A DNA stretch of 64,000 nucleotides from Callipepla californica brunnescens (taxonomy: Eukaryota; Chordata; Aves; Galliformes; Odontophoridae). The notes below the pieces were generated by a model. That model searched no databases. It was not told the DNA's origin and worked only from the letters and a program-made list of their open reading frames with translations. Shown piece after piece: positions 47,815-62,533 of the stretch; the stretch's first letter is position 1, and each line of letters starts with the position of its first letter. The position numbers and the translations under genes are program-made. The stretch lies in contig JALIRH010000146.1 in the NCBI GenBank assembly GCA_023055505.1, positions 1-64,000 of the forward strand. The letters run 5' to 3'.

Positions 47815-50800
47815 AGTGCACACACACAAATAGAACACACACACAGTGCACACACAGACACAGTGCACACACACACAATGCACACACAAAGTGCACACAC
47901 TGTGCACACACAAACAGTGCACACACACGCACACAGTGCACACACACACAGTGCATACAAACGAACACACAGTGCACACACAGTTCACACAGAGTGCACA
48001 CACACAGAGTACACACACACACAGTGCACCCACACGAACACACGCAAACACACAGTGCACACAGACACACAGTGCACATACACACACACAGTGCACACAC
48101 AGTGCACACACACACAGACACACACCGTGCACACACAGTGCACACACACACAGTACACACACACAAAGTGCACACACACACACATTGCACACACACACAT
48201 TGCACATGCACACACAGTGCACTCACAAACACATGGCTGACACAGTGCACACACACACACACACAGTACACATGCACACAGAGCACACACAGAGCACACA
48301 CACAGTGCACACGCACACACACACACTGCACACACACAGTGCACAAGCACACACATTGCACACACAGTGCACAGACACTGACAGTGCACACACAGTGCAC
48401 ACACAAACAGTGCACACACACACAGTGTACACACAGGGCACACACACAAAGTGCACACACACAAAATGCGCACACAGTGCACACACACACACAGTGCACA
48501 CGCACACAGTAAACACACACAAACATTGCACACACACACTGCACACACACGCAGTACACACGCACACACAGTGCACACACACTCACAGTGCACACACAGT
48601 GCACACGCACGGATAGTGCACACACACGCACACAGTGCACACACACACATAGTGCACACACACACAGTGCGCACACACAGTGCACACACACACACAGTAC
48701 ACACACAAACACAGTGCACACAACATGCACACACACAGTGCACACGCACACACACACACTGCACACACACACTGCACACACACACTGCACACACACAGTG
48801 CACACAGTGCACACACAGGGCAGTGCACACACAGGGCAGTGCACACACACAGAGTGTACACACAGTGCACACACACACAATGCACATGCACACACAGTGC
48901 ACATGCACACACAGTGCACTCACAAACACACAGCTGACACAGTGCACACACACAAACACACAGTACACACGCACACATTGCACACACAGAGCACACACAC
49001 ACAGTGCACATGCACACACACACAGTGCACAAACAGTGCACACACACACACAGTGCACACACTAAACACACACACATAGTACACACACAATGCACAAAGA
49101 CACAATGCACACACACGAACACACACAAACACACAGTGCACACACACACACGCAGTGCGCACACACACACAGTGTACACACAGTGCACGCAAACAGTGCA
49201 CACACACACACTGTGCACACACACACCGTATACACACACACAGTGCACACACAGTACACACACAAACAGTGCACACACACGAACACACACAAACACACAG
49301 TGCACACACACACACAGTGCACACACACAAACACACACAGAGTGCATACACACACAGTGCACACAGTGCACACACACACACAGATCACACACACACACAA
49401 TGCACACACAGTGCACACACACAAACACACAGTGCACAAACAGAGCACACACACACACTCAGTGCACACACTGTACACACACACACTCACAGTACACACA
49501 CAGAGCACGCACACACAATACACACACGAACATACACAAACACACAGTGCACACACACACAATGCACACACACAGTGTACACACTGTGCACACACACAGT
49601 GCACACACACAGAGTGCACATAACGTGCACACACAGTGCACACACACACTGTGCACACACACACTGTATACACACACACAGTGCACACACAAACAGTGCA
49701 CACACACGAACACAAACACATTGCACACAGACACACAGTGCACACACACAAAGTGCACACACACAAACACACACAGAGTGCATACACACATACACAGTGC
49801 ACACACACACACAGTGCACACACAGTGGACATGCACACACAGTGCACTCAAAAACACACAGCTGACACAGTGCACACACACACACACACAGTGCAAACAC
49901 AGTGCACACACACACACTGCACACACAGTGCACTCACACACAAACAGTACACATGCACACAGAGCACACACACAGAGCACACACACAGTGCACACGCACA
50001 CACACACACTGCACACACACAGTGCACCCACACAAAGTGCACACAGTGCACGAACACACAAGACTAGAGTGCACACACACAGTGCACGCACACACACACA
50101 GTGCACACGCAAAGAGTGCACACAGGGCACACACACGCAGAACACACACACACACAGTGCACACACAGTGCACACACACAAAATGCGCACACAGTGCACA
50201 CACACACACACAAAATGCGCACACACACAGTGCACACAGTGAACACACACACAGTGCACACACACACATATTGCACACACACACACACACACAGTGTACA
50301 CATACAGAACACGCACGCACACAGTGTGCATGCACACACACACACTGCACACACATGAACACACACAAACACACAGTGCACACACAAACGCACACACAGT
50401 ATACACTCACACAGTGTACACACAGTGCACACACAAACAGTGTGCACACACGAACACACACAAACACACAGTTCACATGCGCACACAGTGGACACACACA
50501 CAGTGCGCATGCACGGACTGTGCACACTTACAAACACACAGTGTACACACAGTGCACAAACACGCAAAGTGCACATACACACTGCACAACAGTGCACACA
50601 CACACACACAGTGCACACGCACACGCACATAGTGCAAACACACACATTGCACACACACACACACAGTCCATACACGCAAAGAGTATGAACTCACAGTGCA
50701 CACAAACATACACACTGCGCAAACAAAGCACACTCACACGCACACAGTGCACACACACACATTACACACTCACACACAGTACATGCACACAGAACACACA

Positions 50801-53800
50801 CAAACACACAGTGCACACACACACAGTGCACACACACACACATTGCACACAGTGCACACACACATTGCACACAGTGCACACAGTGCACACACGCATTGCA
50901 CACACAGTGCACACACACACACACACACACACAGTGCACACACACAGTGCACACACACACACATAGTGCACACACCGTGCTCAAACACACACCTTGCACA
51001 TACAGTGAAAACACACACACACACACAGTGTACACTGTGAACACACACAGTACACACACACACATTTTACACACTCACACATTTTGCACACACACAGTGT
51101 ACACACAGTGCGCACACAAACAGTGTACACACACGAACGCACACAAAGACACAGTGCACACAAAGACACAGTGGACACACACACAGTGCACACACACACA
51201 CACATTGCACGCACAGTGCACACACAGAAAGTGCACAAACACACAAATTGCACTTATACACAGTGCACATCAGTGCACACACACACAGAACACGCACACA
51301 AACACAGTGCACATATACACAGTGCAAAACACTGCACATACAAACACACAGTGCACACACACACACACAGTGCACACACTGTGACCACGCACACTGCACA
51401 CACAGTGCACACACACACACACAATACACAATCACACACACAGAGTGCAGAGAGACTAACTGCAAACACTGTGCACACGCACACTGCAAACACTGTGCAC
51501 ACACACACATGGTACACAGACATACACACACACACACACGGTGCACACAGTGCGCACACGCAGTGCACACACAGTGCACACACAGTGCACACATACACAG
51601 AACACACACACACGGTGCACACACAAACTGCACACACAGAGCACGCACACACACACAGTGCACACACACACAGAGCACACACAATGCACACAAACACACA
51701 CACTGCGCACAATGTGACCACACACACTACACACTCTGTGCACGCACACACACACACACAGCAAAAACACACACACAGAGTGCAAAAGACACACTGCACA
51801 CACTGTGCACAAGCACACTGCAAACACTGTGCGCACACACAGACACACACACTGCACACAGTGCGCACACGCAGTGCAGACACAATGCACACACACACAG
51901 TGCACACACACACACTGCACACACACAGAGATTGCGAACACACAGTGCACACACACACACACACACACACTGCGCAAACAATGCACACTTACACAGGCAC
52001 ACACACGATCACACACACACACACAGTGCACACACAAACATACACACACAGGGCACACAGTGCACACAAGCAGTGCAGACACAGTGCACACACACACAGA
52101 ACACACACACACAGTGTCCACACACAGACAGTGCACACAGTGCACACAGTGCACACGCACACAGTGCGCACACACACATTGCACACATACACACACACAG
52201 TGCACACGCACACAGTGCACGCACACACAGTGCACACGTACACACAGAACACACAGTGGACACACACACACAGTGAACACACTGTGACCACTCAAACTGC
52301 ACACACTGTGCAAACACACACACACACACAACACACAAACAAACACACACCGTGCACAGAGGCACACTGTACACACTGTGCACACGCACACTGTAAACAC
52401 TGTACACACACACACACACAGTGCACACACAGTGCACACACAGAAAGTGCACAAACACACAAAGTGCACATATACACAGTGCACAACAGTGCACAAACAC
52501 ACAATACACAAACACAAACAGTGCACAGAAACACACTACACACACTGTGCACACGCACACTGCAAACACTGTGCACACACACACACACACACAGTCCACA
52601 CAGAGCACAAACAGTGCAGAAACAGTGCACACACACAGAGTGCACACAGAGTGCACACAGTGCACACACACACACACAGTGGACAAACTGTGCACAAACA
52701 CACACCGTGCACATAAAGTGCACACACACAGTGCACACTGTGAACACACACACAGTGCACACACACACATATTGCACATACACACACACACAGTGCACAC
52801 ACACACAAACAGTGCACACACACACATATTGCACATACACACACACACAGTGCACACACACACAGTGCACACACACACACAATGCACACACACGAACACA
52901 CACACACAATGCACACACAAACACACACACAGTATACACACACACAGTGTACACACAGTGCACACACATACAGTATACACACACGAACACACACAAATAA
53001 ACAATGCACACACTGGACACACACACAGTGCACATGCACACACACTGCACACACAGAAAATGCAAAAAGACACAAAGTGCTCATAAACACTGTGCACAAC
53101 AGTGCACACACACACAGGACACACGCACACACACACACACAGAACACACACACAGCGCACACAAACACACAGTGCACAAACACACAGTGCACACAAACAC
53201 ACACACTGCGCACAATGTGACCACACACACTGCACAATCTGTGCACGCACACACACACTTACAATGCACAAACACACACACAGAGTGCACAAAGACACAC
53301 TGCACACACTGTGCACACGCACACTGCAAACACTGTGCACACACACACACACACACTGCACACAGTGCGCACACGCAGTGCAGACACAATGCACACACAC
53401 AAAGTCCACACACACACACACACACACACAGTCCACACACACACAGTGCACACACACACACACACAGTGCACATACACACACACACAGTGCACGCAAACA
53501 CAGTGCACACGTATACACAGAGCACACAGTGCACACGCACGGACAGTGCACAAACACACACAGTGCACATATACACAGTGCACAACAGTGCACACACACA
53601 GTGCAGACACAGTGCACACACACGCAGTGCACACAGTGCACTCACACAGTGCACACAGTGCGAACACGCCGTGCAGACACAGTGCACACACACACAGAAC
53701 ACACGCACACAGTCCATACACACACAGTGCACACACAGTGCACACACACATTGCACACAGTGCACACACACACATTGCACGCACACACACACACTGCACA

Positions 53801-54116
53801 CACATTGCACACACACACAGTGCACACACTGCACACACACACAGTGCACACACTGCACACACATACACAGTACACACACACACAAACAGTACAAACACAG
53901 TGCACACACAACGCACAGTACACAAACATACAGGGCCCACACACTGCACAAACACACACAGTGAACACAGAGTGCAAACACACATATGTAGTGCACACCC
54001 AGAGCACACACACGCACACACAGTGCTCACAGCGCATACACACACACTGCACACACACACAGTTCACACACACACACTCCACAAACCCACATTGCACACA
54101 CAGTGCGCACACACAC

Positions 54117-55238
54117 AGTGCTCACACACATACAAGTTGCACACGCACACAGTGCACACACACACATACACACTGTGCACACACAGTGCACACACAAGAC
54201 AGTGAACACACACACACACACAAAACACAGTGCAGACACACACACTGCACACACACACAGTGCTCACGCACACACAGTGCACACATACACACCCAGTGAA
54301 CGCACAGTGCCCCCACACACACAGACAACACACACACAGTACACACACAGAGCACACACACTCACAGTGCACACACAGTGCACACACAATGCACAGACTA
54401 ACACACAGTGCACACACACAAAGTGCTCACACACAATGCACCCACACAGTGCACGCACACACACACACACTCACACACACCATGCACACACACACACACA
54501 GTGCACACTCACACACACTGAACAAACACACAGTGCACACAGACGCACACACACACACAGTGAACACACACAGGCACACTGAACACACAGTGCACACACA
54601 GTGCACACACTCACACAGAACACGCATGCACACAGTGCACACACACACACTGCACACACACACACACACACACAGTACACACACACTGCACACACACACA
54701 CAGTGCGCACAGAGTGCACACACATACACAGTCCACACACACACGCAGTGCACACACACACAGTGCACATGCACACACAGTGCACTCACAAACACACAGC
54801 TGACACAGTGCACACACACACACACAGTGCACACACAGTGCACACACACACAGTACACACACACAGTGCACACACACACACACACAGTGCACATACACAC
54901 ACACACAGTGCACGCAAACACAGTGCACACGTATACACAGAGCACACAGTGCACACGCACGGACAGTGCACAAACACACACAGTGCACATATACACAGTG
55001 CACAACAGTGCACACACACAGTGCAGACACAGTGCACACACACGCAGTGCACACAGTACACTCACACAGTGCACACAGTGCGAACACGCCGTGCAGACAC
55101 AGTGCACACACACACAGAACACACGCACACAGTCCATACACACACAGTGCACACACAGTGCACACACACATTGCACACAGTGCACACACACACATTGCAC
55201 GCACACACACACACTGCACACACATTGCACACACACAC
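54117..55238. repeat. 1.12-kb nested satellite duplication, first copy
   Basis: Landmarks CATACAAGTTGCACACGCAC and CACAGTGCCCCCACACAC recur 1122 bp later. Confidence 0.75.
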
Positions 55239-55960
55239 AGTGCTCACACACATACAAGTTGCACACGCACACAGTGCACACACACACATACACACTGTGC
55301 ACACACAGTGCACACACAAGACAGTGAACACACACACACACACAAAACACAGTGCAGACACACACACTGCACACACACACAGTGCTCACGCACACACAGT
55401 GCACACATACACACCCAGTGAACGCACAGTGCCCCCACACACACAGACAACACACACACAGTACACACACAGAGCACACACACTCACAGTGCACACACAG
55501 TGCACACACAATGCACAGACTAACACACAGTGCACACACACACAGTGCTCACACACAATGCACCCACACAGTGCACGCACACACACACACACTCACACAC
55601 ACCATGCACACACACACACACAGTGCACACTCACACACACTGAACAAACACACAGTGCACACAGACGCACACACACACACAGTGAACACACACAGGCACA
55701 CTGAACACACAGTGCACACACAGTGCACACACTCACACAGAACACGCATGCACACAGTGCACACACACACACTGCACACACACACACACACACACAGTAC
55801 ACACACACTGCACACACACACACAGTGCGCACAGAGTGCACACACATACACAGTCCACACACACACGCAGTGCACACACACACAGTGCACATGCACACAC
55901 AGTGCACTCACAAACACACAGCTGACACAGTGCACACACACACACACAGTACACACACAG
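55239..55960. repeat. 1.12-kb nested satellite duplication, second copy
   Basis: Copy of the first part of 54117-55238. Right array only. Confidence 0.7.
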
Positions 55961-56102
55961 TGCACACACACACAGTACACACATACACGCAGTGCACACA
56001 CACACAGTGCACATGCACACACACAGTGCATATGCACACGCAGTGCACTCACAAACACACAGCTGAAACAGAGCACACACACACAGTGCACATGCACACA
56101 CA

Positions 56103-57595
56103 CACACAATGCACACACACGAACACACACACACAATGCACACACAAACACACACACAGTATACACACACACAGTGTACACACAGTGCACACACATACAG
56201 TATACACACACGAACACACACAAATAAACAATGCACACACTGGACACACACACAGTGCACATGCACACACACTGCACACACAGAAAATGCAAAAAGACAC
56301 AAAGTGCTCATAAACACTGTGCACAACAGTGCACACACACACAGGACACACGCACACACACACACACAGAACACACACACAGCGCACACAAACACACAGT
56401 GCACAAACACACAGTGCACACAAACACACACACTGCGCACAATGTGACCACACACACTGCACAATCTGTGCACGCACACACACACTTACAATGCACAAAC
56501 ACACACACAGAGTGCACAAAGACACACTGCACACACTGTGCACACGCACACTGCAAACACTGTGCACACACACACACACACACTGCACACAGTGCGCACA
56601 CGCAGTGCAGACACAATGCACACACACAAAGTCCACACACACACACACACACACACAGTCCACACACACAGAGTGCACACACACACACACAGTGCACATA
56701 CACACACACACAGTGCACATACACACACACACAGTGCACGCAAACACAGTGCACACGTATACACAGAGCACACAGTGCACACGCACGGACAGTGCACAAA
56801 CACACACAGTGCACATATACACAGTGCACAACAGTGCACACACACAGTGCAGACACAGTGCACACACACGCAGTGCACACAGTGCACTCACACAGTGCAC
56901 ACAGTGCGAACACGCCGTGCAGACACAGTGCACACACACACAGAACACACGCACACAGTCCATACACACACAGTGCACACACAGTGCACACACACATTGC
57001 ACACAGTGCACACACACACATTGCACGCACACACACACACTGCACACACATTGCACACACACACAGTGCACACACTGCACACACACACAGTGCACACACT
57101 GCACACACATACACAGTACACACACACACAAACAGTGCAAACACAGTGCACACACAACGCACAGTACACAAACATACAGGGCCCACACACTGCACAAACA
57201 CACACAGTGAACACAGAGTGCAAACACACATATGTAGTGCACACCCAGAGCACACACACGCACACACAGTGCTCACAGCGCATACACACACACTGCACAC
57301 ACACACAGTTCACACACACACACTCCACAAACCCACATTGCACACACAGTGCGCACACACACAGTGCTCACACACATACAAGTTGCACACGCACACAGTG
57401 CACACACACACATACACACTGTGCACACACAGTGCACACACAAGACAGTGAACACACACACACACAAAACACAGTGCAGACACACACACTGCACACACAC
57501 ACAGTGCTCACGCACACACAGTGCACACATACACACCCAGTGAACGCACAGTGCCCCCACACACACAGACAACACACACACAGTACACACACAGT
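56103..57595. repeat. 3.2-kb satellite higher-order unit, second copy
   Basis: Follows 52876-56102 at offset 3227, rising to 3246 after an insertion of about 19 bp near 56.7 kb; it rejoins the common order near 57.6 kb. Confidence 0.7.
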
Positions 57596-59117
57596 GCACA
57601 CACAATGCACAGACTAACACACAGTGCACACACACACAGTGCTCACACACAATGCACCCACACAGTGCACGCACACACACACACACTCACACACACCATG
57701 CACACACACACACACAGTGCACACTCACACACACTGAACAAACACACAGTGCACACAGACGCACACACACACACAGTGAACACACACAGGCACACTGAAC
57801 ACACAGTGCACACACAGTGCACACACACACAGTACACACATACACGCAGTGCACACACACACAGTGCACATGCACACACACAGTGCATATGCACACGCAG
57901 TGCACTCACAAACACACAGCTGAAACAGAGCACACACACACAGTGCACATGCACACACACACACAGTGCACACACAAAGAACACACACACAGTGCACACA
58001 CACTGCACACGCACAGACAGTACACACACACACAGTGCACACACAGTGCACACACACACACATTGCACACACACACTGTGCACACAGTGCACACACAGAG
58101 AGTGCACAGACACTCATAGTGCACACACACACAGTGCACACGTACACACTGCACACTCACAATGTGCACACTATGTGCACACACAGACAGAACACGCATG
58201 GACACAGTGCACACACACACACAGTGCACACACAAACTGCACACACACGAATACACACAAACACACAGTGCACACACACCAAATATGCACACACACACAT
58301 TGCACACTATGTGCACACACAAATAGTGCACACACACGAACACACACAAACACACAGTGCACACTCACAAACAGTGCACACACAGTGTACACACACACAG
58401 TGCACACCGAGACAGTGCACACGCACGGACAGTAAACACACAGTGCACACACACACAGAACATGCATGCACACAGTGCACACTCACAGACAATGCACACA
58501 CACACGGTGCACACGCAAACACAGTGCACACACACACATTGTACACAGTGCACACACAGAAAGAGCACAGACACTCACAGTGCACACACACACACTGCAC
58601 ACACATTGCACAAACACACACAGTGCACACTCTCTGCACACACACACAGTGCACACAGTGCACACGCATCCACAGTACACACACACACAAACATTACACT
58701 CACAGTGCACACACACAAACAGTGCAAACACACACTGTACACACACACACAGTGCACACACACTGCACGCACACACAGTGAACACAGTACGCACACAAAG
58801 ACATAGTGCACACACAGTGCACACACACACACAGTGCACACAGTGCTCATACACACACTGCATACACACACACTGCACACAGTGCGCACACAGTGCACAC
58901 ACACACAATGCTCACACACATACAAGGTGCATACGCACACAGTTCACACACTGACAGTGAACACACACGAACACACACAAACACACAGTGCAGACACACA
59001 CACTGCACACACACACAGTGCTCACGCACACACAGTGCACACATACACACCCAGTGCACGCACAGTGAACAATCACAGTGCACACACTCACACTGCTCAC
59101 ACAGTGCACACACACAG

Positions 59118-59197
59118 TGTTCTGTGTGTGTTCACTGTGTGTGTGCACTGTGTGCACTGTGTGTGTATGTGTGCACTGTGTGTGCTTGTGCGCACAG
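59118..59197 (-). repeat. Strand-inverted (TG)n patch, right
   Basis: Counterpart of 19171-19250 with the same boundaries. Confidence 0.85.
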
Positions 59198-61945
59198 TGT
59201 GCACACAATGCACACACACACACAGTACATGCACACACACAGTGCACACACAGTGCACGCACAGACAGTGCACGGACACTCACAGTGCACACGCACGAAC
59301 AGTGCGCACACGTACAGTGCACACACACACACTCCGCACACACACAATGCGCACACAGTGCCCACACACAGTGCTCACAGACTGTGCACACACACACACA
59401 GAGCACACACACACACACAGTGCACACGCACGGTCAGTAAATACACAGTGCACACACACACACACACACAGTACGCACACAGTGCACACAGGCACACAGT
59501 GGACACACACACAGTGCACACGCACACAGAGAACACACACACAGAGTGCACATATACACAGTGCACAACACTGCACACACTCTGCACACACACACACTGC
59601 ACACACTCTGCACACACACCCACACACACAATGCACAAACACACACACTGAGTGCACAGAAACACTGCACACACTGTGCACACGCACACTGCAAACACTG
59701 TGCGCACACACACACACACACAGTGCACACACATGCAGTGCACACACACAGTGCACACACACACTCCACAAACCCACAATGCATACACAGTGCACACACA
59801 CACAGTGCTCACACACACACAGTGCACACATAGTGCACAGACAATTACAGTGCACACACACTCACAGTGCATACGCACTGCACACACACAGTGCACATGC
59901 AAACACAGTACGTATGCACACACAGTGCACACACAATGCACACACACACACGGTGCACACAGAGTGCACACACATACACATTCCACACACACACAGACAG
60001 TGCACACACAGTGCACACACACAGTACACACACACACAAACACACTGCACACGCACACAGTGCACATGAACACACAGTGCACACACAGTGCACACACACA
60101 CAGTGCACACGCACCGACAGTGAATACACACACAGTGCACACACACACACAGTGCAAACACACGGTACACACACAGTGCACAAACACACACAGTGCACAC
60201 ACAGTGCACACACACAAACACAGTGCACACACAGTTCACACACACTGTGCACACACAAACACACACACATACACTGTTCACACACACAGTGCACACACAC
60301 ACACAGTGCAAACACACGGTACACACACAGTGCACAAACACACACAGTGCACACACAGTGCACACACACACACAGTGCACACACAGTGTACACAGACACA
60401 GTACACAAACACGCAGTGCACACACAGTACACACACACACATTGCACACACACTCAGTGCACACACAGAAACACAGTGCACACACACACAGTGCACACTC
60501 AGACTCAGTGCACACACAGTGCACACACAGTGCACACACACAGTTCACACACACACAGTAAACACACACACACAGTGCACACACAGTGCACACACAAACA
60601 CACAGTGCACACACAGTGCACACACACAAACACAGTGCACACACAGTTCACACACACTGTGCACACACAAACACACACACATACACTGTTCACACACACA
60701 GTGCACACACACACACAGTGCAAACACACGGTACACACACAGTGCACAAACACACACAGTGCACACACAGTGCACACACACACACAGTGCACACACAAAG
60801 AACACACACACACAGTGCACACACAGTGCACACAGACAGTACACAAACACGCAGTGCACACACAGTACACACACACACATTGCACACACACTCAGTGCAC
60901 ACACAGAAACACAGTGCACACACACACAGTGCACACTCAGACTCAGTGCACACACAGTGCACACACAGTGCACACACACAGTGCACACACACACAGTGCA
61001 CACACAGTGCACACACACATTACACACACACACACACAGTGCACACACACACACACACGGTTACACACACAGTGCACACACAGTGCACACAAACGCAGTG
61101 AACACACACACTGCACACACACACACAGTGCACAAACACACAGTGCACAGACACAGTGCAAACACCCACAGTGCACACACACATTTACAGTGCACACACA
61201 CACACACACAGTGCGCAAACACACAGTGTACAGGCACAGAGTGCACACACACGAACACACAAAAAAAACACAGTGCACATATGGTTCACACACACAGTGC
61301 ACGCACACACACAGTGCATACACAGTGCACACGCACAAACACACACAAACACACGGTGCACACACACACAGTGCACATGCACACACAGTGCAGACACAGT
61401 GAACACACACACACAGTGCACATAAACAGTGCACATACACACAGTAACACACACACGGTGCACACACACACAGTAACAGAGCACACACAGTGCTCACACA
61501 GACATACACACACACACAGCGCACACACTAACAGTGCACACACACACAGTCCACACAAACACACAGTGCACACACAGTGCACACAGAGTGCACACAGACG
61601 AACACACACAAACACACAGTGCACACACACACACACACACAGTGCACACACACACACTGCGCACACACACACACACACACTGTTCATACAGTACACACAC
61701 ACACATTGTGCACACACACAGTGCACACACCGCGCAAACACACACAGTGCACACAAACACGCACACACTGCGCACACACACTGTGCACAAACACACACAC
61801 ACACATTCCACACACAGTGCGCACACACACATACACTGTGCACACACACAAACACACACACTCTGCACACACACATAGTGCACACACACACCGTTCACAC
61901 ACACACAGTGCACACACACACACAGTGCACACACACACACACACA

Positions 61946-62018
61946 GTCACACACGTCAGGTGGTGCTGTGCATCCCACCCGCGCTCATTTTTCACACTAG
62001 CTCGTGCACACGGAATGG
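61946..62018. other. Short unique flank between satellite and ERV
   Basis: Leaves the CA repeat at GTCACACACGTCAGG and contains no gene. The bases next to the LTR (GAATGG on plus) would be one half of the target-site duplication of the ERV. Confidence 0.6.
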
Positions 62019-62533
62019 TGTCAGTCATGGTGCACGAGGAATAGTGCAAGGCGTTGTGCATGAGTGATGGTGCATGGCGTGGAGCATACGGAGTTGTTGC
62101 AAACTAGGTTTGCAGCATTTGTCCAAGGTTAACCCAGAGTGACGTGGGGAAGCATACACACGCTCAATATGAGTGAAGCTTCAGTTTATTGTTGGTTACA
62201 CATCTGATTATATAGACAGTTTGTTGCTAAGATTAGGTTTGCGGCACACAATCTCAAGCCACGGGATTGGTTAAAGGAAGCTTACATAAAGCTATAGTGA
62301 TTAATGACTGGATAGATTACATATTGTTTTATAGAGTTACCATTCTTCGTGGTTCCCATAGCATACAGTTCTTCAGATAATGTCTAGTACTATTGAAATC
62401 AGATCCGGTCGTTCTGGCTTCGGTTACTAAGTATGGTGTCCCGTAAAACTTTGCATGCAGCACTTTGCACGCAACATTACTCCACATCTGAAGACCATTG
62501 TTCTTACCCACTAGGTTTGTTACATCCCTGACA
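62019..62533 (-). mobile_element. 3' LTR of alpharetrovirus-like ERV, 515 bp
   Basis: Read on the minus strand it starts TGTCAGGGATG just after a purine tract (ACAGGGGAAA) and ends CATGACTGACA, so its terminal inverted repeats match at 9 of 11 positions. TATATAA lies at 62214-62208 and AATAAA at 62190-62185, only 18 bp apart, the compact order known from avian leukosis-type LTRs. Strand and position fit the env gene upstream. The 5' LTR is outside the window. Confidence 0.75.

Larger units (their letters stand above)
52876..56102. repeat. 3.2-kb satellite higher-order unit, first copy
   Basis: Landmarks CAATAAACAATGCACACACT-like, GAAAATGCAAAAAGACAC and CATATGTAGTGCACACCC recur at offset 3227-3246 bp in 56103 onward. 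The left array has each landmark once (about 15.8-16.8 kb). Confidence 0.75.
36888..61097. repeat. Right copy of tandem segmental duplication
   Basis: Partner of 1-23205. The offset is 36887 bp up to the GCC repeat, 36881 bp after it, 39132 bp at the first embedded LTR and 39947 bp near 18.2/58.2 kb. The offset changes only inside the satellite, so the length differences come from gains and losses of satellite blocks. The left boundary cannot be determined because the other copy begins at the window edge. Confidence 0.9.
47815..61945. repeat. CA/GTGCAC satellite, right copy, part 2
   Basis: About 14.1 kb of the same satellite. Private features: a 3.2-kb tandem duplication (52876-59000 region) with a nested 1.12-kb duplication (54117-55960), and about 850 bp beyond the end of similarity with the left copy. 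It has one inverted TG patch (59118-59197). No gene is seen. Confidence 0.95.
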
